A stretch of DNA of 64,000 nucleotides from NCBI RefSeq assembly GCF_016598535.1, contig NZ_CP066779.1, forward strand, positions 5,702,053-5,766,052, in the 5' to 3' direction. Below the pieces are notes generated by a model. That model made no database searches. It was not told the origin of the DNA and saw only the letters and a program-made list of their open reading frames with translations. Of the stretch, positions 24,307 through 33,549 are shown piece by piece. Each line of letters starts with the position of its first letter. Position 1 is the first letter of the stretch. The DNA comes from Rhodococcus sp. P-2. GTDB taxonomy: Bacteria > Actinomycetota > Actinomycetes > Mycobacteriales > Mycobacteriaceae. A program made the position numbers and the translations under genes.

Positions 24307-24798
24307 CTAGTCCTCGTCCTCGTACTCCGGTTCAGGCTCATCCATCCATGCTTGATATTCCGGACTCTTCAGACGCAGGTGGATCGCACTGACACCCCGG
24401 TTCAGTGTGATGACCGCTTTCGGCAGGTCCCATCTGAGAGCTGCCTTTGGTTCGGGTTTGGCGCTCGTGGCTGTCCCCAGGAGTGCGGTAAATGCCACAT
24501 CGAGGTTCGTGAACCCTTCGACCAGCAGCGGGCGCACCACTGTCATGGGCGTAGCGTCATCTGCCACGTCCGAGACGAAGATTGAGATGTAGCGCATCGA
24601 ACGGTTACGCCCGAACATTATCGATTCGGGCTGACCAACACGGAGGCCGGTCCGCATCGAGGCGCCGGTTTGATCCAATTCAACGACCTCCCATCCAGCC
24701 TGTGCGCAGAAGGGTTCCAGATCGTCGACGGCCCAGGTCCAGTCGAATTCTGCGGCGAGGCGGGCAATGCGGGCGGCGCCCTCGATGTCGACGTGCAT
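24307..24798 (-). CDS. Hypothetical protein (DUF6301-like), full-length paralogue
   Basis: A 163-residue soluble protein from ATG 24798. The N-terminal helix IEGAARIARLAAEFDWTWAVDDLEPF leads into a two-layer alpha/beta-type sequence, ending with the acidic EPEPEYEDED. It is convergent with the partial paralogue at 23562-24065. In the 240 bases between them (24160-24280, + strand), a short decayed frame reading EEFDWSEAVDSIDPF resembles its N-terminal AEFDWTWAVDDLEPF. This suggests a third, mostly lost copy. A role as an immunity-like orphan is a guess based on the setting. Confidence 0.68.
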   Translation of the reverse strand: MHVDIEGAARIARLAAEFDWTWAVDDLEPFCAQAGWEVVELDQTGASMRTGLRVGQPESIMFGRNRSMRYISIFVSDVADDATPMTVVRPLLVEGFTNLDVAFTALLGTATSAKPEPKAALRWDLPKAVITLNRGVSAIHLRLKSPEYQAWMDEPEPEYEDED

Positions 24799-24916
24799 GC
24801 GTGGATGCTATCTGCGAGTGTCAACATGACCTGCACCTGGAACGGACGCTCCTAGGAATTACACGCTGTCAGAGAACTCGGCCGCCGCGGAGGTAGAGCT
24901 GCGCTGAACGCTGAGG

Positions 24917-26143
24917 TCAGAGATCCCGCGCCGAGTGTCGCAGCGGCGAGGACGCCAATGTGCCTGCCGCGATGGCGAACACGATGGTGACGCCGATCAG
25001 GGTGGGGCCTTCGCCGATCGCGCCGACCAACAGGCCTGCTGTCACGGCACCGAGGGCGGCCATGGTGCGGTTGACGGAACGCCGGGCGGCATTCACGCGC
25101 CCGAGAAGCTCATCCGGAGTGAGCGCTTGCCAATAGCCCATCTCGTTCGCGTTCTCCGCGCCTGCCGCCAAGCCCTGCAGGCCAAGAGCTGCGAAAAGCA
25201 GGAGATGGCCAACAAGTGTGTCGGTCGCGAAGGTAACGAGAAGCCAGGTGAGGGGATACAGCGAGCGGGCGAGGATGACCGTTCGTCCTGGTCCGATGCG
25301 CGTGCCGATCGCATGTGCACTGGACGCTCCGAGGAGGCTTGCGACACCGAACGTCGTCAGAAGCAGGCCGTATGTGTAGGCGCTGAACCCGAGTGAGCGG
25401 AGGGCGAAGAGAGACAGCACAGTCAACGCGGCTCCGTTGGCGAGGAACCACACGTGTGTCGATATTGCGAGCGGGTTGAGAGTGCGGTGGCGGTAGGTGA
25501 ATCTCAGACCCTCACGCATTTCGTTCATCAGGTTGCGGGAGCGAGAAGCGGGTCGCGGCTCGTCTACGTCGAGACCGGAATTGAGTGCGGCATCAGCGAA
25601 ATAGCTGATTGCGTCGACGGCAATCACCACGGGAGCGCCGAGCAGGCCTACGAGTGCGCCTCCGACCGTTGGCCCCAATGTCGTTGCTGCTGCGTCGGCT
25701 TGGTCGAGTCGAGCGTTTGCTTTCACCAGTTGGCTGCGTGGAACCAGTCGGGGTAACAAGGACTGCATCGCAGCGAAGCCGAACACCGAGAAGGAGCCGA
25801 ACAACAGCAACACGATGACCAGGACCCAGATGTGCAGAAGGCCGGCGAGCCACAGAAGCGGAACAGTGCCGAGTGCTACCGCTCGACCGACGCTGGCCCA
25901 CACTAGGATTGGCTTTCGTCGCCACCGATCGACGTAAACCCCCACGAACAACCCGAGCACCGCATAAGGAATCAACTGAGCCGCGTTCACCATACCGACT
26001 TCGAAGGGCGTCGCGTCCAGAAGCTGCACTACCAAAATGGGCATCGCCACAGCTGTCACCGACGAGCCCGCCGAACTGATCACCGCGGCCGTGAGGAAGC
26101 GGCGAAATGATGAACGATTGACGGCCGGAGAAACCTCACTCAT
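24917..26143 (-). CDS. MFS exporter (DHA/EntS-like)
   Basis: A 408-residue 12-span major facilitator protein. The N-terminal half has the loop motif VDRWRRKPILVWAS between helices 2 and 3 and ARLDQADAAATTLGPTVGGALVG at helix 5, as in EntS/macrolide-type (MFS_3) exporters. The C-terminal half has GTRIGPGRTVILARSLYP. It probably pumps a drug, siderophore or metabolite outward by proton antiport. The start is ATG 26143. No regulator is adjacent, and it is isolated among accessory genes. Confidence 0.85.
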   Translation of the reverse strand: MSEVSPAVNRSSFRRFLTAAVISSAGSSVTAVAMPILVVQLLDATPFEVGMVNAAQLIPYAVLGLFVGVYVDRWRRKPILVWASVGRAVALGTVPLLWLAGLLHIWVLVIVLLLFGSFSVFGFAAMQSLLPRLVPRSQLVKANARLDQADAAATTLGPTVGGALVGLLGAPVVIAVDAISYFADAALNSGLDVDEPRPASRSRNLMNEMREGLRFTYRHRTLNPLAISTHVWFLANGAALTVLSLFALRSLGFSAYTYGLLLTTFGVASLLGASSAHAIGTRIGPGRTVILARSLYPLTWLLVTFATDTLVGHLLLFAALGLQGLAAGAENANEMGYWQALTPDELLGRVNAARRSVNRTMAALGAVTAGLLVGAIGEGPTLIGVTIVFAIAAGTLASSPLRHSARDL

Positions 26144-26243
26144 CGCTTCTACTCACGATGCCGCCACATGTCCGACTCCGCAGGTCCGTCTCATGAAGGG
26201 GACTGTAGTCGAGCACGCTCGATATTCGAGGGAAGGCATCACC

Positions 26244-26525
26244 ATGATCGAAACAGCTTCTTTCACAAGCTTTGTCGTGATACCCCGCGCCGGAGAACAC
26301 GGCGGGTACGAGAACGAGTGCTTCACCCATTACGTCCAAGGCAACGGCGGCCGCTGCTGCCTGCGAGGACCGATGGTCCAGTCGGACGCGGAATGGCTCG
26401 CGAACAAGATGAATACACAGTGGGCGGACCAACCAAGAAGGCCCGCAACGTATTCGGTCTGGGCCTCACTGCTGTACTCCTACACCGGGCAGGACGCTCC
26501 GGCACCTTCATCAGAACCGGCTTAG
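26244..26525 (+). CDS. Small hypothetical protein
   Basis: 93 residues from ATG 26244, which has ggaagg at good spacing. The first half (TSFVVIPRAGEHGGYENECFTHYVQGNGGRCC) is Gly/Cys-rich. It then has GPMVQSDAEWLANKMNTQW and a short tail. No family is recognised and no signal peptide is visible. The frame is open further upstream towards the MFS gene start. It is plausible as a real gene but could be a remnant. Confidence 0.45.
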   Translation: MIETASFTSFVVIPRAGEHGGYENECFTHYVQGNGGRCCLRGPMVQSDAEWLANKMNTQWADQPRRPATYSVWASLLYSYTGQDAPAPSSEPA

Positions 26526-26710
26526 CACCCTTGGTGTATCGGTACGCCCACTGACCGCCCTCCAACATCACCGCCTGCCTGGCCCTCGTCCGGGACCGGG
26601 CTCCACGCTGCAGTCTCATCCGGTTCTGCGCTCTCGCTCAACTCGGTATTGTCTCAACTTCCGAAAACCGGCCGAATCCAGTACAAACCCGCGCACAGTA
26701 GAAGGCGCGA
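26526..26710. other. Interval without a supportable gene
   Basis: These 185 bases lie between the 93-residue frame and the integrase fragment. No start with a ribosome-binding site, RNA gene or repeat is seen. Confidence 0.4.
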
Positions 26711-27001
26711 GTGCCGCCACCGGAAAGCCAGTGCCGCCGATGCTCGCCCCACTTGGGCATCCACCAACGGGGGCGCGCTGGCATATTGACTGAACTAGCG
26801 GATCGAATCATTGCAGGTCGGGGTCGTGCTGATGCTTTCCTCAGTATGTGCAGCGAGACGCACCGGGAGGATTTTGCAAGGCTCGTCGTTCCCGACGTGG
26901 GGCGGCTGATTTCGGCCGGTTCCGAAGCAGAGCCGTATCGGTTGCTCGATGCGTCAGGCGAGGTAATCGGCACAGAGACCCTATTTTTCGAGGAACTTTA
27001 A
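26711..27001 (+). pseudogene. 5' fragment of a tyrosine recombinase/integrase gene
   Basis: The end of this frame reads VPDVGRLISAGSEAEPYRLLD then ASGEVIGTETLFFEEL and stops. This matches the N-terminal opening of many actinobacterial phage-type integrases (PYRLLD..G.VI....FF.EL), which then continue into the SAM-like core-binding domain. Everything after the first 30 or so homologous residues is gone, so it cannot be active. It marks a past integration or deletion next to the region from 27002 on. Confidence 0.5.
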
Positions 27002-27337
27002 GCGTGTGATCGGTCGTCGTGGTCGGCGACGATCCGATCGTACGGGCATGACTTGTTGCGGTGGTGGAGTTTTCTCGCAGCAGTCGACGTGGGAGGGGAG
27101 AGCGACTCCCACGGAGAGCCGTGATTTTGCGCGTTGGATGAAGATTGCGGATAAACCCAGGCGTGAACGCTGGCGGAGCGTGGCGAAAGAGTCTCCGGCA
27201 CAACACCTGTAGGGGGAACGCGGTCTCGAGTGGTCAACGAGGTCACCGGCAAACCGCTCTTACCTGCATCTTCGGGGTCAACACCTTGTCGCAACAGGAG
27301 AACCACCAAACTCCGCTGGCGTGAAAGGATGCTATTC
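27002..27337. other. 336-base interval without a supportable gene
   Basis: Low coding quality in all frames. A short inverted element gtgggaggggagagcgactcccac occurs near 27089-27112 (arms gtggga...tcccac). It probably represents debris after the integrase fragment, plus the promoter region of the acetyltransferase that follows. Confidence 0.4.
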
Positions 27338-27907
27338 ATGCCCGCTCTCGTCGGTCCCGATTCCTCGCCGAATATGTTGAGCTGCCGCAACCAACCCGTC
27401 TTGTCGGGTCCCAAGATTCTCCTGCGACCGTGGGTCGACAGCGACGCCAGTTCCGTAGTCGATGCGTACTCCGACCCTGACATCCAGCGGTGGAACATGC
27501 GCGCTATGAACGACATCGACGAAGCCCGAAGTTGGATCCGATCATGGCGGACACAATGGTCGGCCGACAGCGACGCAGGCTGGGCCATCACCACCGACCG
27601 AGGGGACGTCGCCGGATCTGTCTCACTACGAACCGTGCATTCACCATCGTCGAGCGCACAGATCTCGTACTGGCTTCGGCCGGCAATGCGAGGCTCAGGC
27701 CTTGCCGCCCAAGCGGTCGAGACAGTGAGCGCGTGGGCTTTCGCCACCGCAAATTTTCAGCGGTTGTGGTTGACACACTCGGTACATAATCAAGCCTCCT
27801 GCGCAGTCGCCCACCACGCTCACTTCCAGCAGGAAGGCACGTTGCGGAGGTACATGCTGCACGCAGACGGATGGCACGACGTGCACCTGCACGCCAGAAT
27901 CGCCTGA
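27338..27907 (+). CDS. GNAT acetyltransferase, RimJ/RimL type
   Basis: 189 residues from ATG 27338, with aaagga upstream. LRPWVDSDASSVVDAYSDPDIQRW is the classic RimJ/RimL opening. YWLRPAMRGSGLAAQAVETVSAWAF is the acetyl-CoA loop. HNQASCAVAHHAHFQQEGTLR is the usual Asn-x-x-Ser ... Gly-Phe-x-x-Glu-Gly ending, slightly diverged (HAHF for KxGF). It may acetylate a protein N-terminus or small molecule. It is flanked by mobile-element debris. Confidence 0.85.
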   Translation: MPALVGPDSSPNMLSCRNQPVLSGPKILLRPWVDSDASSVVDAYSDPDIQRWNMRAMNDIDEARSWIRSWRTQWSADSDAGWAITTDRGDVAGSVSLRTVHSPSSSAQISYWLRPAMRGSGLAAQAVETVSAWAFATANFQRLWLTHSVHNQASCAVAHHAHFQQEGTLRRYMLHADGWHDVHLHARIA

Positions 27908-27919
27908 ATAGCCCCAGCT

Positions 27920-28240
27920 ATGACCAACTCACCCGAACGAGACAATCCCTGGGACACCGGAGACCCTGCTGTCAGATTCGACCTTCGACAGCAAGCCTTC
28001 GGCCTGCACAGGCACCAGCAATCTTCCATGCAGTACGACGAACACCATCAGCCCAATACTTCAGAAAATGCGCAAAGATGCAGTCCACATTGGTATCAAC
28101 GCCGCGAACCCCCCCAGGCGTTTGTCTCAGAATCTCACCATGCCCGAATTTTGTCTCGTATTTTCGGCGATGGCAGCAATCACCCGGCTGAAATCGATGC
28201 AGAGGACGTGGGGAACTTGCGGTTCGTGTCGGCGTGTTGA
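27920..28240 (+). CDS. Doubtful hypothetical protein
   Basis: 106 residues from ATG 27920, 12 bases after the acetyltransferase stop. The composition is polar, rich in His, Gln and Arg, with no hydrophobic core and no family recognised. Its N-terminus (SPERDNPWDTGDPAVRFDLRQQ) looks protein-like, but the rest is weak. The remaining interval to 28347 is non-coding on this strand. Listed with low confidence. Confidence 0.25.
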   Translation: MTNSPERDNPWDTGDPAVRFDLRQQAFGLHRHQQSSMQYDEHHQPNTSENAQRCSPHWYQRREPPQAFVSESHHARILSRIFGDGSNHPAEIDAEDVGNLRFVSAC

Positions 28241-28347
28241 TCCAAATCGGGCCCGGGTTCGACGCAGTCGGCCACTGGGTTCGAGTTTCCTACTGCCCGC
28301 ATCGGTCCTCACAGTGAAAAATACGCGAGGCAATTTCGCGTTTTCGT

Positions 28348-29169
28348 CTATCGGAACCATGCCGACAATGCGGTGGCAAGACCGTCCTCGGTGCCTGGTG
28401 GGCAGATCTGGTCGGCTGCGGCAAGCACGGAAGCGGGTGCGTGACCCATGGCCACGCCGTGAGCTGCCCAGTCCAGCATTTCCAGGTCGTTGATGCCGTC
28501 ACCGACGGCTAGGGTCCGTGTTGCGGCGACGCCGAGGTCGATGCGCAGCCTTTCCAGCATCGCAGCCTTGCTTACGCCGGCTGCGGTCAAGTCGGCCAGT
28601 GGTTCGTCTCCGTAGCACAGGCTTCGAATGCCGGGGAGGTCGAGAGCAGACAAGATTTCGGTCAGCTCCTGCCCACTGCGTCCAGGCCAGTGGATCGCAA
28701 GTCGAGTGGTCGGCGTGGTTGCAAGTTCGTCGACATCGACCAGCTCGACCTCGCCGTGGTGCATATCCGCGTCGTCGACACGGCCGGTTGCTCTGACCCC
28801 GATGCCCGGGTTCTCGGCTACGAAGATCGCGCCGGGCAGTTGTTCGCGTAGTACCGCGATGGGAGTGCGTAAATCGAAGACCACTTGCTCCGCGATTTTC
28901 CCGGTTGCGGCATCGATCAGCACGGCCCCGTTGGAACAGATCGCGAACCCTGTCATGATGTCGAGCTCGAGTAGGAACGGTCGTGTGGCGGGGGCGAGTC
29001 TGCCGGTGCACAGCACGACGTGGGCTCCGGATCGAACAGCGGCCCGCACAGCCGATCTCACTGCGATGCTGATCGTTTCGTGCGCGAGTGGATTCGTGTC
29101 CTCCGCGACGTGCAGGGTGCCGTCAATGTCGAGGGCAATCATCATCGGGTGGCCGGATTCGAAAACCAA
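28348..29169 (-). CDS. Cof-type HAD phosphatase
   Basis: A 273-residue haloacid dehalogenase-like phosphatase of the Cof/IIB subfamily. Motif I is IALDIDGTLH, motif II CTGR, motif III the Lys in GVSKAAMLERL, and motif IV LAVGDGINDLEML, with the C2 cap between. Likely substrates are sugar phosphates or flavin/pyridoxal phosphates. The TTG at 29169 has gaagga at six bases, whereas the ATG codons at 29145/29142 have no visible site, so I place the start at the TTG (adds eight residues). It is isolated among mobile-element remnants. Confidence 0.85.
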   Translation of the reverse strand: MVFESGHPMMIALDIDGTLHVAEDTNPLAHETISIAVRSAVRAAVRSGAHVVLCTGRLAPATRPFLLELDIMTGFAICSNGAVLIDAATGKIAEQVVFDLRTPIAVLREQLPGAIFVAENPGIGVRATGRVDDADMHHGEVELVDVDELATTPTTRLAIHWPGRSGQELTEILSALDLPGIRSLCYGDEPLADLTAAGVSKAAMLERLRIDLGVAATRTLAVGDGINDLEMLDWAAHGVAMGHAPASVLAAADQICPPGTEDGLATALSAWFR

Positions 29170-29216
29170 GGGTCATCCTTCGATAGTGTCAACTCGACAA
29201 AATTCATCGGTAGACC

Positions 29217-29459
29217 GTGTGTAGGTCGGTTCGGGTGCAACATACTCGAATCGGTATTCGTCGCCCAAACAGAACCAGTGTCCGCCACGTCATCGGCACC
29301 GTCCACACACTCGGCGGGCGCGGCATCGCATTCCGCTCCCTCACAGAAGGATTCGACACCACCGAGGAGGGACGGTGGTTCCTGAGCTGCGGTCACCGGA
29401 TCACGCGAGGCCGCCCGCGGCCATTAAATGCCCGAATCAGAAATGTCAGACCTGGTTAG
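29217..29459 (+). pseudogene. Serine recombinase (Tn3-type resolvase/invertase) remnant
   Basis: The frame contains LGGRGIAFRSLTEGFDTT, a hallmark of the resolvase catalytic domain (L..RG..F.SLTE.IDTT). The catalytic Ser segment upstream and the HTH domain downstream are missing or out of frame. It is a short dead fragment of a transposon resolvase, supporting past transposition here. Confidence 0.6.
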
Positions 29460-29803
29460 TGAACTCCCCACAAGGTGAGGCGGGTTTCTCGGACACGCTG
29501 TCGATTCGACAACTGTTGAAATCGATTTCGCTCCGGAACTGTTTTCTGTCGGCGGACGAGGGTTGGCTTGGTGATCTGCTCTCATTTCTCAGTCGCATAA
29601 GGGAACATGTCTCATCCTCCGGTGCCTCAGAAACAGCCTTGGTCTCAACAGTTCACGGCCGATTCTGAGACTGACAGCGAAATCCGAGACCGCAGTCGGC
29701 GAACCAAAGAGGGCTTTCCACTCCGGTTGAAGGGTCCCTGGCTGGTATGCCTCGTATGGCCCACGAGATGGCCTGCAAAAAAGGTTTCCGGCGGATTGAG
29801 CCG
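29460..29803. other. 344-base interval without a supportable gene
   Basis: Nothing with both a plausible start and protein-like composition is seen on either strand. It lies between the resolvase remnant and the kinase-like gene. Confidence 0.4.
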
Positions 29804-30352
29804 CTACTGTGCAAAGAGTCGGAAACGGTCGTCGCGAATGGCGGCTGCCACTCGTTGGGCACTCTGTTCTACCTCGTCGCCCGACGTGTCCAGTACATGA
29901 TCGTCGAGCTCGCCGAGGTCGGAGAACTGATCCCACATCGAGAGGATTGGCCCCTCGTCGATCAAGGCGCTTGGTGCGGTTCGGGCTTGAGCTCGCTTCA
30001 GCGTGATGTCGCGCTGCGGCCGGAGCACGATGTAGTGGACCGCCAAGTTCGGCTGCTGCGTCGCGTGAGTTCGGAAGTGAGGGAGCATCCACGGCCCGAT
30101 GATTCCGTCGATCACCGTGGTGAAGTCGCCGCGCGCATAGGTATAGGCGGCGCCAGCGACCACATCCATGACAGTCTGGTTCTGCGCATCGGAGGTGGGA
30201 TCGTACGGAGGTATCGCGCCCGAAACAATGCAGTGCCAGAAGTCGTCCGTGTGCAGATGAACGCCTTTGCTGTAACCGCGGGCAAGTTTCGCGGCGAGGG
30301 TCGACTTCCCTGCCCCTGGTGGGCCGGTCAGAATGATCACTTGTGCGCTCAC
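29804..30352 (-). CDS. P-loop kinase-like protein (AAA/zeta-like)
   Basis: 182 residues from GTG 30352 (TTG 30361 is possible). Walker A is ILTGPPGAGKSTLA at residues 7-20. An acidic HTDDFW follows strand 2, and LRPQRDITLKRAQAR is a lid-like Arg-rich segment, as in small-molecule or nucleoside kinases and zeta-type toxins. There is no partner antitoxin nearby, so a housekeeping phosphotransferase of the AAA_33/CPT type is more likely. The substrate is unknown. Confidence 0.78.
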   Translation of the reverse strand: MSAQVIILTGPPGAGKSTLAAKLARGYSKGVHLHTDDFWHCIVSGAIPPYDPTSDAQNQTVMDVVAGAAYTYARGDFTTVIDGIIGPWMLPHFRTHATQQPNLAVHYIVLRPQRDITLKRAQARTAPSALIDEGPILSMWDQFSDLGELDDHVLDTSGDEVEQSAQRVAAAIRDDRFRLFAQ

Positions 30353-30652
30353 GCACCACAACCTATCCCTATCTCGACGGCTGAAGCACCCGATTTTCCC
30401 GGCGTAGGTCCAGTATTCTCACCGAACGACGCAGCGACGTCGTGCGTAGCTTCGCCGCCGTCGTGCTCGCGGTTTGGTCGCAATGCACGCGGATCGTGCG
30501 TTCTCGTGCGGGTAGTGCAATGCACGGCTGGGCGGAGAGTTTCGTGGTTGTCGACGCCGTCGATGGCGGCGTCGAAGTCCCCTATGGCATCTCCGATGGA
30601 GATACATCCAACCCCGGGTCAGCTTCGCCGGAAAGTCGAGTATGGTCCGGTC

Positions 30653-30793
30653 ATGGGCCGACTCACAGAACTACTCAAGTCCGTAAGATCACTCGGATCA
30701 CGCAAGGACACCGCCGCCAAGCAGGAAAAACGCGCACTGGATCGGTGGGAAAACGAAGGCGGCCCTGTCGCAGAGGATCCACGACAACGCTGA
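30653..30793 (+). CDS. Small basic protein, 46 residues
   Basis: ATG 30653 opens a 46-residue, highly charged frame (MGRLTELLKSVRSLGSRKD ... RALDRWENEGGPVAED). It reads as an amphipathic helix with a disordered tail, the kind of conserved small protein seen in this lineage. No clear Shine-Dalgarno is present; a tatggt box lies about seven bases before the start (30641-30646), which would fit a leaderless transcript. Unknown function. Confidence 0.42.
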   Translation: MGRLTELLKSVRSLGSRKDTAAKQEKRALDRWENEGGPVAEDPRQR

Positions 30794-30931
30794 CCCCGGA
30801 CGAGTGCCAGCGCGCCTGGACGGATCAACCCAGCCAGAATTGGCCGCAAACTTCCTGATCGGCGCCGGCAGCGCAGACCTCGACGCACACGGAAGTGCAA
30901 CAGACGTTTTCGACGGCTGAGTTCGGTCGCA

Positions 30932-31294
30932 CTACGTCGTGGGCAGTGACGAATCCCCGTGGTGACCAGTGGCTATGACGACCACCTGAACAACAGCGTC
31001 TTCAGGCATCTCGGGGTAGTAGTTGACCCGGAGTTGTCTTGCGAAATTCGTCATGTCGGTGCCGGGTGGCTGGCGAGCTGCTAGCGGCGACAGATGAGCG
31101 AGATCGTACGTTTCTACAGCGGTGACCTGTCCTGCAAGGGGGCGGGCGGTCGGGTGATTATCGAAGATGAAAATTGCCGGCCCTTCGTGTATGTCTTCGC
31201 GCCAGCGGACGGTGGAAACTTTCGCGCCAGAAACCACTGCCGTGTAATGCTTCTGATCAAAGTGCACGGTTTGAGCAGGCGCGCCGGTCGTCAT
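30932..31294 (-). CDS. ASCH-domain protein
   Basis: 120 residues from ATG 31294. It matches the ASCH fold: VHFDQKHYTAVVSGAKVSTVRWRED, with the Gly-x-Lys-x-x-Thr-x-Arg signature of the RNA/nucleotide-binding cleft. GPAIFIFDN and LAGQVTAVETYDLAHL form the barrel. Characterised relatives bind RNA or act as amidohydrolases on acetylcytidine; this one is unassigned. The frame could extend 12 codons upstream. Confidence 0.75.
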   Translation of the reverse strand: MTTGAPAQTVHFDQKHYTAVVSGAKVSTVRWREDIHEGPAIFIFDNHPTARPLAGQVTAVETYDLAHLSPLAARQPPGTDMTNFARQLRVNYYPEMPEDAVVQVVVIATGHHGDSSLPTT

Positions 31295-31565
31295 GTTCGC
31301 ATTGTCCACTAAGCGTCTGCTCCGGACCATAGATCGAACGAAGAATCGCGTTCAACCACTCCCCGCCCGGTAAGCCCGTCCTGCTCCCAACTGCTTGTCA
31401 CTGATATTCGCCGACTTCCGAGGCTGCAGATGTTCACCGGATGCGTTCTCGCAGGATGCTCGAACCTCGTGGCCGAGGTCGGTTGTGCCCGAAGCAATCA
31501 ACAATGCTGGCCGTGCGATCAACTCCGCATCTGTACCCGCGTGAGCGGTCAAGGGGAGTGCCGTG
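31295..31565. other. Interval between the ASCH gene and the permease
   Basis: These 271 bases hold no supportable gene. Weak frames exist on both strands, but their composition is not protein-like. Confidence 0.4.
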
Positions 31566-33545
31566 TCAACCGACGTGGACGTGGGGCCGTCGGGACTGAT
31601 CGGGTTCGGCGCGCCGTAGAACCTCACGGGTCACCGGAGCCGTCTCACCCTCACCGATGAAGAGGAATCGGAGTAGGTACATGATCGGATTTCCCTCCGT
31701 CCACTCGAAGTAGACGTCGGGAATCACGCCGGTGATGTCCCTCGTCCGCAGGAGAACCGCCGCAATGGTGTTGGGGACGGCAGGGCTGTCGACCCAGAGA
31801 ATCCGGTGCTCGCCGCGCTGTCGTCCGTGGACGAGGAGGTCGGTGCTGAATTCGGAGGAGTCCGTGACGTTGACTTCGATGAAGATGATCGACTCCGCCT
31901 CCGGGATGTTGCTTTCGGCGCGCTGCTGCGATTCCTTCTGCCGATACTCGTCCTCGTCGAGACGATCGACGTCGTGCGCCACCATCGCGAGGTAACCCTT
32001 CTCGGCTGCCTCGGCGATGAATTGCAGCGCCGTCTCGTCGAATTCGACGGAGGTTGCCCGTAGCTCGAAGGCTCGCGAGATCCGGGAAAGAAAGGACACC
32101 ACCATGATCGCGGCGATGAAGAACGACGCCACTTTCACACCGTCCGGGCGTTCGAAGATGTTCGCGATGGTCGTGTAGACGAACAGAACCGCGACAAAAC
32201 TGAACCCTACGAACAGTTTTCGCTGTCCGTGCTTGCGAGCAGACAGTGCAACGGCGACGGTCGCCGACGAGATGAGCACAAGGACACCGGTTGCGTACGC
32301 GGAACTCTGAGCGTCGACACCGGCGTCGAAGTAGATCGTGACAGTGATGGCGATGACGCTGAACACGAGGACCAGCGGACGCACGGCGCGGGCCCACGAC
32401 GGCGCCATGCCGTAGCGGGGCAGATACCTCGGAACGAGATTGAGCAACCCTGCCATTGCCGACGCACCGGCAAACCAGAGGATCAGGATCGTGCTGAGAT
32501 CGTAGACAGTTCCGAAGATCTCACCCAGATAGTCGTGCGCGAGGAAGGCAAGCGCGCGACCGTTGGCAGCGCCTCCGGGCTGGAACTCGTTCTCCGGGAT
32601 CAGGATGGTGGTGACCAGGCTCGACGTCAGCAGGAATCCACTCATGATCAGCGCCGCCGTGGTGAGCAGGCGCCGTGCGCCTTTGATGCGGCCGCGTGGA
32701 TTCTGTTCGGTGTCGTGCGGCTCGCCCTTGATCTGCGGCATGACCGCGACGCCGGTTTCGAAGCCGGACAGGCCGAGCGCCAACTTCGGGAAGACGATCA
32801 GCGCTATCAGGATCATCATCGCCGGGTTTCCGTGCTCGGTGGTCATGGCGCGCGTCCAGTCGGTGACCAACGACGGCGCAGTCGCGATGTGCCACAAACC
32901 CACGGAGATGACCACCACGTTCAAGGCGAGGTAGACGGCGACCAATCCGACCGCGATACCGATGGCTTCGGTGAAGCCGCGGAGGAATACCGCAGCGAGG
33001 AGCGCAAGCAAAACCAGGGTGACGGCGACGGTGTGACCGGAGAGAAAGGTTGGTGCAAAAGGATTCTCGACGAGGTGCGCCGTGGCGTCGGCAGCCGAGA
33101 GCGTCATGGTGATGAGGAAATCGGTGGCCGCGAAGCCGAGAAGCACGAGAACGAAGATCTTGCCGCGCCACTTGGGGAGCAGCTTCTCGAGCATGGCGAT
33201 CGAACCCTCGCCGTGCGGACTCTCGCGGGCCACTCGCCGGTAGACCGGGAGCGCACCGAACAGCGTCAGCAGGATCAATACGACTGTCGCGACGGGAGCC
33301 AACGTGCCGGCCGCCAGCGCCGCGATACCGGGTTGGTAGCCGAGAGTGGAGAAGTAATCGACACCGGTCAGGCACATCACCTTCCACCACGGGTGGCGCT
33401 TCTCCTTCTTCGGCGCCATCCGGTGTGGCCCCAGATGTCCGGCGGGTTCCTCGGTGATGTCCGCGAGCAGCCAGGCCTCGGTGCGTTGTTTCACAGACGG
33501 AACCGGGTTTTCAGCCGGGACCTCGTTGTCGGCTGCGGTCACCAC
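31566..33545 (-). CDS. APC-superfamily permease with C-terminal cytosolic domain
   Basis: A 659-residue transporter. After a 50-residue cytosolic N-terminus come about 12 membrane helices. The first begins [19 protein letters not shown], the unwound helix 1 of APC/LeuT-fold carriers. [16 protein letters not shown] and [19 protein letters not shown] are further conserved pieces. A soluble C-terminal region of about 150 residues (from about 500) is Glu/Asp-rich. The layout is like amino-acid/polyamine permeases and the related KimA potassium importers; the substrate is not determinable. It is followed upstream on the same strand by the deacetylase gene, four bases apart, so the two are cotranscribed. 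Confidence 0.83.
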   Translation of the reverse strand: MVTAADNEVPAENPVPSVKQRTEAWLLADITEEPAGHLGPHRMAPKKEKRHPWWKVMCLTGVDYFSTLGYQPGIAALAAGTLAPVATVVLILLTLFGALPVYRRVARESPHGEGSIAMLEKLLPKWRGKIFVLVLLGFAATDFLITMTLSAADATAHLVENPFAPTFLSGHTVAVTLVLLALLAAVFLRGFTEAIGIAVGLVAVYLALNVVVISVGLWHIATAPSLVTDWTRAMTTEHGNPAMMILIALIVFPKLALGLSGFETGVAVMPQIKGEPHDTEQNPRGRIKGARRLLTTAALIMSGFLLTSSLVTTILIPENEFQPGGAANGRALAFLAHDYLGEIFGTVYDLSTILILWFAGASAMAGLLNLVPRYLPRYGMAPSWARAVRPLVLVFSVIAITVTIYFDAGVDAQSSAYATGVLVLISSATVAVALSARKHGQRKLFVGFSFVAVLFVYTTIANIFERPDGVKVASFFIAAIMVVSFLSRISRAFELRATSVEFDETALQFIAEAAEKGYLAMVAHDVDRLDEDEYRQKESQQRAESNIPEAESIIFIEVNVTDSSEFSTDLLVHGRQRGEHRILWVDSPAVPNTIAAVLLRTRDITGVIPDVYFEWTEGNPIMYLLRFLFIGEGETAPVTREVLRRAEPDQSRRPHVHVG

Positions 33546-33549
33546 GGCG

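Noticed and set aside
31352-31627. 91-residue minus-strand frame before the ASCH gene
   Set aside because: Begins inside the permease gene, has low protein character and no ribosome-binding site.
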